DNA from: Prionace glauca | Lineage: Eukaryota; Chordata; Chondrichthyes; Carcharhiniformes; Carcharhinidae | Direction of reading: 5' to 3' | Assembly (NCBI GenBank): GCA_037974335.1 | Contig: CM075760.1 | Location: 19,399,791-19,463,790 of the forward strand | DNA length: 64,000 nt | Shown here: piece by piece, positions 42,091-53,589 of the stretch | Layout of the letters: every line of letters starts with the position of its first letter | Numbering within the stretch: the first letter of the stretch is position 1 | The notes under the pieces: model-generated | The model's database searches: none | The model's input: the letters and a program-made list of their open reading frames with translations, nothing else | Told to the model about the DNA's origin: nothing | Program-made: the position numbers and the translations under genes

Positions 42091-43450
42091 GCTTCACTGG
42101 ATGAGAAACTAAACCACCATCTCGATGGCGCTCTCTGATTCAAAGTTAAAATATCCCACAGTCACGTTTTCAAGAATGAAAAATGATAATTCTCCCCCAT
42201 GTTTCTGGGCCAATATGTATAACTCACTCATCACAATTTAAACACGTGTGCGTTTTATATCTTTATCTCAAAGCAGTCTAGCTCTGCACAAAATTGGTGT
42301 TGGGCAGGAGATTTATTGGAATGGTATTTTTGATCATGAACCTCTCCAACTAATGGTCAGTTCACACAGGGTGAAACCAATAGCAATTCCCCCTCACTCT
42401 GGGCCACTGGTGGAGGAGATGCCCCAAATATCCCCAAAATAAACCATTTAAAACATATTTTTACCGAGTGTGGGCTTCGATGTCGAATCAAGCATTTATT
42501 TCACTTTGCTAGTTTCCTTTGCCATAGCGGTGGTAGTGTTGGAAAGGCACTATTCCAGTCAGGGTGATAGGCAGAAAATCTAACTGTGAGTTGAAACTGG
42601 AATGTCACTGTCTCGTGACGAAAATAATACAATATCACCATCTGCTGGCGGCTTTCATTTACTGCAGGCGCCGGCCTTTGCGCGTCACAGAGAGGTTCAG
42701 TCACTCGATAGCTGGACCTGGGAGCCAGTTGCTGAAGTGTGAATATTGAATATCGTTGTCAGGGATGAAAGTTTGCAGCAGGAGGTCGGGTGGCCATTTG
42801 CCCTTTTGTTATCATCCACTCTATGCGAACATTGTTTGCCATTGCCCATGGGCGTTATTGCCTGGAGATTGCATTTAGGGATTAATGTACACAACTGATG
42901 TAGTTATCAGATGTTAATTCAATCCAAACGTATAGTAGATAAACGTTGCTGCACTTTGATGCACTAAGGTCTTTGGAGTTTAAGTTGTGAATGATACCTG
43001 GACGATACAATACTAATAGGCAAACAAACTGACAGATTAATATTTTTCAATTTTTTTATTGAAGTTGGCGTCAGTTTGTGTTGGTCCGTGCAAAATAAAT
43101 GGTTTGGGAAAAGCATTTTGCCAGCGCGACCAAAGAAGTTACAGGATTCACATCGATACATCACATCGATGCATAATTATGTCATCAGATAATTATTATT
43201 ATTTTTCCGAGTAACAGACACTTCAGGTTAGATGACTATAAAGAAGGAAGACATGCTTTCCTTGTTCTGCATCTTGATAGCTCATTCTGTTTATCCGATG
43301 TGCACGGCATTAAGAATGAATAAAACGAATTCAAATCAACACGAAACTGCAGATTGCAACTGTTACTGCGCCGCATGCTGAGGGAATTGATTTTGCCCTG
43401 ATTCCCACTAAATTAAGCATTTTGCCTAACCGTTGTAATTTTAAACTTAC
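42090..43450. other. Intergenic, no V exon found
   Basis: This interval should contain the V exon belonging to the leader at 43451-43514 (minus). No FWYRQ/YxC pattern or RSS was found. Apart from a CTCF-like motif at 42635 it looks unique. Confidence 0.5.
42635..42648 (-). promoter_or_regulatory. CTCF-like motif
   Basis: The minus strand reads CCAGCAGATGGTGA, 12 of 14 matches to CCASYAGRKGGCRS. It lies about 800 bp 3' of the orphan V leader on the same strand. Motif only. Confidence 0.35.
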
Positions 43451-43514
43451 CTGTAAAATACAGAAATATGTTCGCTACTATTAACAGAATTCTTCTTGTG
43501 AGGATTTTTTTCAT
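43451..43514 (-). pseudogene. Orphan V-segment leader exon
   Basis: Minus strand ATG at 43514: MKKILTRRILLIVANIFLYF then T plus one nucleotide, with a consensus GTAAGT donor (phase 1). Length (21 codons plus 1 nt) and phase match the good V leaders. No V exon was found in the next 1.3 kb downstream, so it is either an orphan or has a long intron. Confidence 0.55.
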
Positions 43515-43919
43515 AAGATTCCGAGACAAGTTAGATTTTCTAAACTCCGCATTTTCAAGGCACTTCGAAAAGAGCGTCAGAACGAACAACTGACAGAGAC
43601 AGAAACAAGAAAAGGGAGGCAGAAACCCTGAAAATGTCAGAAAGACAAAGAGAAGCAGTGAGACTAGATTATTCTCTCTGAATCCCACCTATTGGTGCCC
43701 CACTTCGATCAGCACTCACAAAACAGCCAGATGTACTCCTGAAAAACAACTTCAGTTTCTGAGTAAGTGAAGCCACATTCTGATCTGGGTTACACTTTAT
43801 ATCAGATTAGAAGAATCAAAAAATCGAGAACAACCTGTATTTTTCTGTCGAACTCTAAAGAGATTACTGTGTGTCCCCCTTGTTCCTTACTGCTATTAAA
43901 GGACTTGCTGTCTGGCACC

Positions 43920-44035
43920 CGACGAAGGGGAAAAGCCCCGAAAACCAGTGACGTTTGCTACCAGATAAACCTGGTGTTGTGAGACTTCTTATTGTGTTTA
44001 CCCCTGTCCAACGCCGGCATCTCCACATCGAGTCT
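43920..44035. repeat. SINE fragment
   Basis: 'accagataaacctggtgttg', 'tgagacttcttattgtgttt' and 'cgccggcatctccacatcga' are the end of the repeat also seen at 6790-6928 and 63170-63290 (opposite orientation). Confidence 0.8.
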
Positions 44036-44150
44036 CTGTTCAGTCAATGTGTTATCCAGGAATTGTGTTTAATTTCTGGCTTTTGGAATACTCTGCATTT
44101 GTGTTATAGGAACCAATATTCCCATTATGAACCAATATTCATTATCCCAG

Positions 44151-44414
44151 GCTCCTCCTGAATTAACAATTCAGGAAAGACAGAGCACAATACCGGATTA
44201 TTGTTAGTCAATAACCAACCGTGAACCAACTCTGTTCTGGTACATCCAGTATACCGGAAAAGATCCGAAATACTCAATGAGGATGCAGAGCGGGAGATTC
44301 GTCTGAAGATTTGCCAGACTTTCTGCTATTTGCACAAAGGAAACAAAACTGCTCTTTTAAATCAGCCGGGGCTCTTCACTCCGACAGCGCTGTGTATTTC
44401 TGTGCCATTGAGTC
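44151..44414 (+). pseudogene. TCR-type V segment, pseudogene
   Basis: After an 'attatcccag' acceptor: APPELTIQERQSTIPDYC, TAG, 'SITNREPTLFWYIQYTGKDP', 'KYSMRMQSGRFV', TGA; FR3 then continues in other frames, with 'SSEDLPDF' and SAGALHSDSAVYFCAIES before the RSS. The same family as 31421-31724 (TLFWYxQYxGxxPxY). Both have a stop one or two codons after the first Cys, but with different codons and position. No leader identified. Confidence 0.8.
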
Positions 44415-44454
44415 CACACTGCTGTAGAGATCGAGCGGTTCCCGGACAAAACCT
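44415..44454 (+). promoter_or_regulatory. RSS with 24-bp spacer
   Basis: Heptamer CACACTG (44415-44421), 24-bp spacer (44422-44445), nonamer-like ACAAAACCT (44446-44454). Same spacer length as the related V at 31421. Confidence 0.65.
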
Positions 44455-44466
44455 CACAGTAAGGTA

Positions 44467-44480
44467 CCACCAGAGGGTGC
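44467..44480 (+). promoter_or_regulatory. RSS-proximal CTCF-like motif
   Basis: CCACCAGAGGGTGC, 13 of 14 to CCASYAGRKGGCRS, 12 bp beyond the nonamer and in V orientation. Identical to 12008-11995 in the inverted duplicate. Confidence 0.5.
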
Positions 44481-44749
44481 TCTCGCACCGATAAACAGAA
44501 AGAAAAATTCACTCTCCACTGAGAGAGTCGCAGGTGCCTTCCTAAAATATCAGAACAAAACACAACCTCAACAAGAGATGATGAACATTTGAGGAATTGT
44601 ATTGGTTAATTACAAGTCGCAGTTGGACTATCGCTGATCTTCTTAAATGTATTTGATCTATTTAGTTTAATAATAGTCATTTGACCCAGTCCTCGTGTCT
44701 GTCTAATATTCAGCAACTCAATCCCCATGTAATGTTCTAACTCTCAGGT

Positions 44750-46480
44750 CCTAGTCTGACTCTGGGCCCAACTGTCTCTGAAAATCCAGAAAGACCAAAT
44801 CCACCGGCTCTCCTCTATCCACTGCCCTAGACAAATCCTCATAGAACTCCAGTAAATTTGTCAGACACGACTTCCCTTTAATGAAACCGTGTTGCGTCCG
44901 CCCTATCAAGCAATTCCCTTCAAGATGCCTCGCAATTTCCTCCTTAATGACGGATTCTAACATTTTACCTACCACAGACGTTAAACTAACCGGCCTATAA
45001 TTCTCCGCCTTTTGCCTGGCACCCTTTTTAAACAACGGCGTAACATTAGCCGTTTTCCAATCTTCCGGCACTTCCCCGGAATCCAGCGACATCTGGAAAA
45101 TAACCACCAAGGCATCCACTATAACCTCCGCCATTTCTTTCAGAACCCTCGGATGCATTCCATCCGGTCCTGGGAACTTGTCCACAATCAGCCCCTCCAG
45201 TCTGTCGAGCACCACCTCTCTAGTAACAGTAATGTCATTAAGACCCTCCATTCCTACCACCTTTCCATCGCTAACACCCGGCAAATTATTCACGTCCTCC
45301 TCCATGAAGACAGAAACAAAATAGTTATTGAAGAGTTTAACCATATCCCCATCCCCTACCACTAGGTCCCCTTTCTCATCCTCTAAAGGACCAACGTTCA
45401 CCATAGCCAGCCTCTTCCTTTTTATATATTTATAAAAACTCTTGCTATCTTTTTTATATTAAGTGCTAGCCCAGCCTCATAGCTACTCCTACCCTCCTTT
45501 ATCAACTTCTTTGTCAATCTTTGTTGACATTTAAACCTCTCCCAATCCTCTTCTCGTCCACTGCTCTTAGCTACTCTAAATTCCTCCGCTTTTAATTTAA
45601 CACTTTCCTTCACCTCGTTCGTTATCCACGGCTTATTACCTCTCCTCCTACTGTCCTTTTTAACCATCGGAATAAATTTCTGCTGAGCACCAAGAAAGAT
45701 CTCCTTAAAGATCCTCCACTGCTCCTCAGCAGACCTACCTTCCAACGCACTCCCCCAGTCCACATTCGCCAATTCTTCTCTCATCCTACTATACTCCCCT
45801 CTATTCAAACAAAGGACGTGTGTCCGGGAACCCACTTTCTCCTCCTCCATCTGCACCAGAAACTCCACCATACAATGATCACTCTCTCCAAGAGGATCCT
45901 TCACCGCAAGGTCCCTAATTCTACCCGCCTCATTACATAGCACCAGATCCAAGATCGCTCGCTCCCACGTCGGCTCCAACACACACTGTTCAAGGAAACT
46001 CTCCCGGCAGCATTCCAAGAACTCCTCCTCGAGCCCACCTCGTCCAACATGGGTCGACCAATCAATATGCAGATTGAAATCTCCCATAACTACTGCCGTC
46101 CCATTCCTGCATGCCGCACTTATTTGCGCGTTAACAGCCCGCCCCACCTCCAGATCACTATTCGGGGGCCTATAGACGACACCCACTAGCGTCTTCCTCC
46201 CTTTGCTGTTCCTAATCTCCACCCAGAACGATTCCACTTTCTGCTCTTTGGCTCCGATATCATCCCTTGCTACCACCTTGATTCTATCCTTAATCAGCAG
46301 AGCTACGCCACCCCCTCTTTCCTCCTGCCTATCCTTCCTAAACACTTGATAGCCCTGTACATTCATCTCCCAGTCCCTGTCACCTTGCAGCCACGTCTCT
46401 GTAATGGCCACCAGATCGTATCCATTTGTGTCGATCTGTGCCACCAGCTCATCCACTTTGACTTGGCCGGGTGGGGGATG
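44750..46480 (-). mobile_element. CR1-like LINE: endonuclease and first half of RT
   Basis: 46465-45430 (minus) encodes an APE-type endonuclease: VDELVAQIDTNGYDLVAITE (catalytic Glu), RGGGVALLI, 'VYRPPNSDLE', MGDFNLHIDW, DHCMVEF (catalytic Asp-His). 45404-44755 encodes the RT start: KFPGPDGMHPRVLKEM, PEDWKTANVTPLFKKG, NYRPVSLTSVVGKMLE, RTQHGFIKGKSCLTNLLEFY, VDLVFLDFQ. The frames join after 'ALNIKK' with a shift of frame near 45420. The element stops at RT motif A: the catalytic FADD part and the 3' end are missing. The 5' side is also truncated. Confidence 0.9.
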
Positions 46481-46506
46481 AATCGAGGTGTCTGAGGGAG
46501 ATTGAG

Positions 46507-46838
46507 AGCGGCAGGGTGGCACAATGGTGACTATTCATGCCTCATAGCGCCAGGGATCATGTTCAATCCCAGCCTCGGGTCACTATCGTTATGGAGTTTT
46601 CAAGTTCTGCCCTTGCCTGCGTGTGTTTCATTCGGGTAATCCAGTGTCCTCCGACACTCCAAAGAGGTGCTCGTTTGGTGAATTGGCCATGCTAAATAGA
46701 CTCTTGTGTAAGGGGAATTAGCAAGGTGAATATGAGGAGAATCGGGCAAAAGGTCTGGGTGGAATTGTGGTCGGTGCAGGCTCGATGGGCTGATTGGCCT
46801 CCTTCTGCACTATAGGGATTTTATGATTCTATGATTGG
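46507..46838 (+). mobile_element. tRNA-headed SINE, near full length
   Basis: Head 'ggcagggtggcacaatggtg' and 'catgttcaatcccagcctcg' (A and B box-like), middle 'gaattggccatgctaaatag', 3' end 'gtggtcggtgcaggctcgat', 'ggcctccttctgcactatag' and 'ttatgattctatgatt'. It abuts the 5' end of the minus-strand CR1 LINE. Confidence 0.9.
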
Positions 46839-46839
46839 T

Positions 46840-47635
46840 GCAGAAAAGCGTAGCTATGAGGAGTGATTGGAAATGTTGGGATTACTTTCCTTGGAACAAA
46901 GAAACTGGGCAATGACTTGATAGAGGTGTACAGAACTGCAGCCAATTTCCGTTTAACAAACCCAATACATTACCTTGAGAAGTGAACATGAATATGGCGT
47001 TGATTGATGAGCGAATATTAGCCAATACAGACAGATAGCTGTTAAGCCATTCCTCACAATGGCGACACAATGAGTTTCCATATAGCTACTCTTCTTACGG
47101 TGCTCTCCAATAGAAAAAAGAAATCAACAGTGCAGCACTCTCCATACCAGCACTGAAAAGTCAGTCTCGATTGGAGTGACTACGTTCTGTCTGGAATTTC
47201 AATCCACACTGCTCTAGTCCAGGGATCATATTACTCACAATTGATTGCATGCCTACAACAATGCAAAACATCCTGGTCAGATGCGCTCCACAATAAATTC
47301 AGTCCTGATTGCTTGAACGTTACAAGAATAAAGCAGTTACGGTCAGGCCAATCCACTCTGTATGAAATTGTGTCGATACTTCTTCCACAAATTCAATGCC
47401 GTGCTCTATTCGGCATGTACATAGTCAATAAAATTGTGGTGCCCTAACCATTTTCACAGAGAGTAAGGATGCTAAAATGGGTGTTTCCAACCTTCGGATA
47501 ACCAGATGGAAACAAATTATACCACTCAGAATGACGTGGTGCAGAACTGAATATACTATTTTGATTTGTTTTGAATAGTTTAATTATTCCATGTATTACT
47601 ATACAATTAAAAATGTTGTTTGTTAGACGCTATAC
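46840..47635. other. Intergenic, no gene recognised
   Basis: 46830-46920 may be a LINE scrap ('ctatgaggagtgattggaaa'). The rest is unique AT-rich sequence. Confidence 0.45.
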
Positions 47636-47960
47636 TGTCAAAGAATACCATGCATAGAGAAGGAAAGGAAACAGCGCTGAATGCAATAATATAGTCATAG
47701 CTAGGGTGTAGAGAAATATCAGCTTAATATAAGGTAGATCCATAAAAATGCCTGATGGCAGTAGGGATGAAGTTGTTCTTGGGTCAGTTGGTACTTGACC
47801 TAAGACTTTTGTATCTGTTCCCAGACAGAAGGTGGTGGAGAACAGTATGTCTGGGGTCAATTTGGACTCAACATACACAGATGGAGAAACAGTATGCAAA
47901 CCTCGTATCATCAACACTAATTGGAGGCCTTCTCTAATGACTTCATTGTATCCATCGAAT
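47635..47960 (-). mobile_element. L2-type LINE 3' fragment
   Basis: The minus strand reads 'SSLLPSGIFMDLPYIKLIFL' and 'YTLAMTILLHSALFPFLL', homologous to 'TASSLLPSGF...ELPRTKLIFL' and 'SAMSVPPHSALAPVLL' at 41870-41985. A decayed second L2 copy, opposite strand. Confidence 0.65.
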
Positions 47961-48034
47961 GGAAACGTGTTGGCGGAAGAAGGGATTCATTTGAAAACAA
48001 TTAGACCAAACAATCTACAATCTGATTCACCTGA

Positions 48035-48175
48035 AGGAAATCTGCCCTCCTTATCCGATCTAGATTACATGTAATTCCAGAGCCACAACCATGTGGTTGA
48101 CTCTCAGCTGCCCTCCGGCAAGTAGGAATGGACAGTAAATGTTGGCCAACTAGCACTACCCATGACCCACAGTGA
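48035..48175 (-). repeat. Interspersed repeat fragment
   Basis: The minus strand gives 'gtgctagttggccaacattt' and 'gtggctctggaattacatgt', matching 9310-9420. Confidence 0.7.
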
Positions 48176-48179
48176 ATAA

Positions 48180-49070
48180 AACAAAACGTGCCTTTCGGAA
48201 CTCTGCAACTACGCGGCTGTTTAGAAGTTTGAGATCTGTTTGAAGTCACTTTTTATAATTTTTTATAGAGTTGTATGGAAAAATATGTTCTCATATTAAT
48301 ATTTTTATAAGATGATATTAATAATATGTAATAATGTAAAAAAATGAGCATGTAAATACAACTGAAGCGACAGATGAAATACGAGACGTGGAATAAACTA
48401 CACACTGAAAAACAGGGCTTATGCAGATTGCACAAAGGCTTCATCACACAGACCAAAATTTTGCATGGCCCTAACATGCGCATTGCATGTAACTGGCATT
48501 TAACTTGCTCCAATGAATGTACCGTCCTGAACGGAATGCATTTTTGCAAGGCGACCTGCGTTAGTCCAAAATAAATTTCAACACGCTCAGTGGTGCCTGT
48601 CTCCCGGGATATACATACATTGCACTGAATCAGTAAGTACCAGATGCAACCCTCCTGAATAGGACATTTTCTGCACCAACATGAGCATGCGTGGACTGTT
48701 CTTTTTTAAGCAGACTGAAATGGACCATCTCCAGATTGTGTGAGACTCTACTTGAATGGATCACTCTTTGAATGTAACTGAATCGAAGATAAGGGTAATG
48801 AAGGGGGCCTGTCCCCATCAGAGAGAGAACAGTTGTGGTAAAGTTTGTTCAGGGTGTCAGGGAGGGAGTGAACAAAGTTGCATGTGAGGCTTGAACACAC
48901 AGGGTGAGTAATTATTAGGAACAAGATCTTGGCCATCTGTTCCTTTCAGAGGTGGGTAACTGATCAGTTATATTTTGCATTGGGTGATATTTCCGTTGCA
49001 ATGTTGTACTCGGTGCCAATATCGCTATCAAATTTGCTATCCATTCATAATTTCCCTCGATTGTTAAGGT
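48180..49070. other. Intergenic, no gene recognised
   Basis: Unique AT-rich sequence upstream of the plus-strand GPCR. No LINE or V segment seen. Confidence 0.45.
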
Positions 49071-49390
49071 TACTGGGGCATTCTATAGGAGATGTAAGAA
49101 CCAACCACAATAGTTTGGGTCCGGAGTGACAAGTAGACCAGACTAGCTCAGGGTAGAATATTTCCTTCACTGAAGCAAGATGCTCAGTGCACCATGTAGG
49201 ATCTTGCGACAATAGATGATAATTTTATGGCCAGGCATACCTGAATGCAGCTTTTACCTCAAAATATCATTAATTGAATTAAAATTTCACCACTTTCTAT
49301 GGCGGAAGTAAAATAAATCTATCTCGGGGTATAGCCTCAGAATTAGTTTTTCATCAGTGTAACCCCTTCAGCACCGCATCGCCTCAGATC
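49070..49390 (+). repeat. Interspersed repeat fragment
   Basis: 'tagaccagactagctcaggg', 'aatatttccttcactgaagc', 'aattgaattaaaatttcacc' and 'ctatggcggaagt' follow the order of the shark repeat represented at 9410-9590. Confidence 0.65.
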
Positions 49391-49737
49391 CTAAGGTTTC
49401 AGGCACGAGGATCCGGCAGGGATCATTCACATTTTCCTGACTCAATCGTCCACTTTAATTTTCATTGTACGTTTGGAGAAGTCAATGCGATTCTACAATG
49501 GACTTTGAAAATTTCAAATCGAACCAGGTCCACTACTTCCATGAAACCGATCTTCCCTCCCATCTGAGCATAAAATACAAGTCTGACGGTAGCTGCACTA
49601 AATCCCTGGTTAAATTTAGTCCAATAAATTAAAAAACAAATCCAAACCAATTAATGATGTCCCTGGAGGCTGACATCACATATAAGTCTGACATCTAGTG
49701 ACTGTAATAAACAGCGCGTTGCGAGACTCTGTTAGAA

Positions 49738-52700
49738 ATGCATGGAGTACCGCAAGGATTGCTATTTTCCATTTACTATCCAGTCCTTGCCGCTATCGGC
49801 GTTCCAGGTTAAGTATTTCAGCCCGGCGATATTTTGGGGGATGTATTGATTAGCCTGGGTCACTGTTCTTCTATATGATGTATCCCTTTCATTATATTTT
49901 CCTATCTTCCTCTACCTTTTTCTTCAAGATGAATGTCTGGTTGTGTTTCGTCATTGAACTGCTATTTTGTGTGAGTTTTCAGACTGTTTGCATGGTGTAG
50001 TTGTAGTTAAATTGTGTTAGATACATTGCAAACATGTTTGAACTGTAACCGTGTTATCACATTGTGAGTGGTTTTTTTTCTGTGTCTTAGCAGTATTGTG
50101 AGTGAATTGCCATTAGGATGACAGACAGTGTATGCTGCTAGCCTACTTATGTATTCACTCTGCTAGCACAATTACCTTGGCTAGAATAATACGTTGTCAT
50201 CGAGGTACATGCTGTTCTGTTAATGTCAATGTTACTATCAAGTAATAACCACATTATCGCTCCCGTTTACATGAAATGTCGATATGTTACTCACATCCAA
50301 GCTCTAGGGCAATAACCAAACTATGGTTTCAGTGTGAAAGTAGATCCGTTGTGATTTGAAAATATTCTGTTGACAAATAGTCGCATGGTGAAAACGGGAT
50401 AACTTTCACTTATTGTATTGTTAAAGCTGCCCTGTGTGAATTATCGAAAGCTTACCCTTGTCATGTCATACTGTTTTCACAACATGAAAGTGCGTTATAT
50501 AGTTACGGTGACAAATAATTGATTGTGTACTGATTATTGAACCATTAAATCATGCCAAAAGAATATCGTGAATTTATTTATAGAAATGATGTTGCTGCAT
50601 TTGTAGGCGACTGTAGAATATTGCAATGCTTTATTGGTTCTTAATGAAAACATTTATTGTCACTGCAGAGGTAAATGATCGTTCTGTTAATCGTAATCTG
50701 TGTCGCCATACTGTAAATTCTCCAGCCACGGTAAATGCCTATCAGTTTACTTCCTGTCAACGTCCTTTCAGAACACGAGACGTTTCAATGAGATCAAACC
50801 TAATTCATCTAAACTTCGGAAAATATTGACAAAATGTAGTCAGCCGCTCATCACAGACGATACTCTGATAAAAGGAACAGGCAGAGTGACCTTTACTGTG
50901 CTCTCACAAGTTTAAGCATTTCTCTCTTTAAATTGGGGACATAATGGAAAAATGCAGTTATCGTCACGCCAAATTCTGTGCAACTTTCCAAAGATGTCTT
51001 TAGTCCATGTGCTACACAAACCTTACAAGGATGATCAATTTTAAATGGCTGTATTGCTGATTTATTAAACGCTCTCAATCCTTAGACTTCTACATTTTTT
51101 ACACATTTGAAGCGTCTTCTGGTTACATAATGTATTCCTTTGTTTAAATAGCAAGATTCAGGCGAATATGTCTCGCTGAGCTTTTGTATTTTCAATAACA
51201 TTCATTCTTGTTGAATTATTTGATTGTTTCTTGATAGTTTCTATCTGTTATTCCACTACGCTTTAATCTAATTAGCCAACACAAGTTAGCCAGTTTTACC
51301 CTGATAACAACGTTATTGGTTTCATTTAGTTTGATTTATTTTCCGAGTAGTTTAATAGCATGGCTGTTGCTGGAGAAACATTTGCTATGTTGCTACGAAT
51401 CAGTGCTGCAACATAATACAATATCAGACGCCTGCATCTTCATGTTTCTACAACATAAAAATATACAAACGTAACTTAGAAAGTAAAAGCAGGTGTAGGC
51501 CAATTTGCCATTCATCTTGATTGTCGCTGATCATCAGAATCGACATTGTGATCCCACTTTCTTGCCCTATCCCTAGATCTCTTTAGCCCCAAGAGCTACA
51601 GATTTTTTTTTTTTGCAGAGCTCACACGATGTTTTGACCTTAACTGATTATTGTTGTAGTGAATTCAAGACATTCACCATTCCTCTGGTGAAGAAATTTC
51701 TCCTCACCTCAGTCCTTAACCTTACACTAAGACCCCTAGTTCTGGACTCTCTCACCATGGAGAACATTCGATCTGAATGAAATTCTGATTGAAATTTGTA
51801 AGTGTCCATGAGAACCCATTCCTCTCGTCTGAACTTCAATGAAGTCAATCTCTCGTCATGTGACAAACCTGCCATCCCAGAAATCAGCCTGGTGAAACTT
51901 CTCTTAATGATGATGAATGGGATGGATAGGATAGAGGTGGAGAGACTCTTCCCGCTCAAAAAAGGCAGTAGGACTATGGGGCACAGCCTCATGATAAAGG
52001 GGAGGCGGTTTAGAACAGAGTTGAGGAGGAACATCTTCACTCAAAGGGTGGTGAATCTCTGGAATTCTCTGCCCGTTGAAGTGGTGGAGGCTGCCTCGCT
52101 AAATATTTTTAAGAAGCGGGTTGATGGGTTTTTCATAAGAGAGGGGATTAAGGGTTATGGGGAGAGGGCGGGAAGGTGGAACTGAGCTACGACAGATCAG
52201 CCATGATCTTATTGAATGGCGGGGCAGGCTCGAAGGGCTAGATGGCCTACTCCTGCTTCTATTTCTTATGTTCTTACGTTCTTATACTTCGGCTGATAAG
52301 GACACCAAAACTGCACATAATATTCTAGCTGTTGCCTCACCATCGCCATGTAAAATTTCAAGAAAACATCCCAAACCTTATAGTGAAATCCTCTCACAAT
52401 GAAGGCCATCATACCATTTGTTCTCTTTATTGACTGCTAATACGCTTTGTTCATGGCTCTGACGAAGGATCATTTGGACTGGAAACGTTAACTCTATTCT
52501 CTCCCCACAGTCCTGTTTTCATTTCAGATTCCAGCAGCTGTACTATTTTCCTTCTTTTGCTTTCAGCGTTTCTTTTAGTCTTTCTAAATCACTATGTCTT
52601 TGTTTGTTACAGCTAACTTCATGGTGATTGTGATCTTGTCAAGAGGAAAATGTGGTCTCTCCAGATGCATCACTTGCTATCTTGTTTCTATGGCGGCGAC

Positions 52701-53523
52701 TGATCTACTCCTCCTTGTCAGCTTTGTGATGTTGAACCGGATTGCTGGTATCTATTTCCCGTTCACTTTTCTGTCCATCACGCCAGTGTGCAGTTTTCGT
52801 TGTGTGCTAAATTACGCTGCAATAGACAGTTCTGCCTGGTTAACGGTGGTTTTCACCTTTGATCGATTTGTAGCCATTTGTTGCCAGAAGCTGAAGATCA
52901 AATACTGCACTGTGAAGACAGCTGCACGGGTCATAGCAATCGTGTCCATACTGAGTTGTTTCAAAAATTCTTTCTTATATTTTATATATGAACCTTTGGG
53001 CGTAATTAACAATGTGCCCTGGTTCTGCGGCATAAAACCAACATTTTATACCGCAGTTGAATGGGTTGCATTTGATTGGATTCATTGTATTTTAACCCCT
53101 TGTCTCCCATTCATTCTAATTTTACTGCTCAATGCTCTGACTGTCAGACACATTATAGCGGCCAGCAGAGCTCGTAGGAGACTGCGGACCAGGAATAATG
53201 GAGAGAATCAGAGTGACCCAGAGCTGGAAAACAGGCAAAAATCTATTGTTTTACTCTTTGCCATTTCAGGTAGTTTCATCTTCTTATATTTAATATTCTT
53301 TATAACCATATTTTATGTCCGAATAGCGAAAGTGACTTATTTCTCGGGTTCAAATGTCAGTCAGTCTACATTTGCTCTGGAGGAATACGGATATATGCTC
53401 CAGCTTTTGACTTGCTGCATCAACCCTTTCATTTACGCAGGACCCCAGAGCAAATTCAGGGAGGAGTTAAAGAACGGAGTGAAATATCCACTGTTTTTAA
53501 TAATTAAATTATATAAGAGATGA
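49738..53523 (+). CDS. GPR139-like: GPR139-like class A GPCR, two exons, 326 aa
   Basis: Exon 1 49738-49807 (23 codons plus 1 nt): MHGVPQGLLFSIYYPVLAAI then GVP, donor GTTAAG. Exon 2 52613-53523 after 'tttgttacag' completes Ala-24 and runs NFMVIVILSRGKCGLSRCIT to the TGA. The exon split inside TM1 is the layout known for GPR139/GPR142. Landmarks: Cys 83 (TM3) and Cys 162 (ECL2) for the disulfide, D-R-F at 107-109, basic ICL3 'SRARRRLR' at about 208-215, NPFIY at 294-298 in TM7. It should be a plasma-membrane receptor; GPR139 responds to aromatic amino acids and couples mainly to Gq, but ligand use here is not inferable. AATAAA (53528-53533) lies only five bases past the stop. The start is chosen at the first ATG; an in-frame TAA lies upstream. 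A stretch of CR1 repeats lies in the 2.8-kb intron. Confidence 0.9.
51655..52510. mobile_element. Nested CR1 fragments in GPCR intron
   Basis: An old minus-strand CR1 piece (51655-51902 and 52287-52510) is interrupted by a plus-strand CR1 3' end at about 51903-52286. The latter encodes FRTELRRNIFTQRVVNLWNS, LPVEVVEAASLNIFKKRVDG and the tail 'gaagggctagatggcctact'. The empty site is visible in the paralogous copy at 53590-53940, where the flanking words are continuous. Confidence 0.85.
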
Positions 53524-53589
53524 AAAGAATAAAATTAAACATGATTTTAACATTCTAATCCACTTGATCTGATTTGTGTCTCGTCTCAA

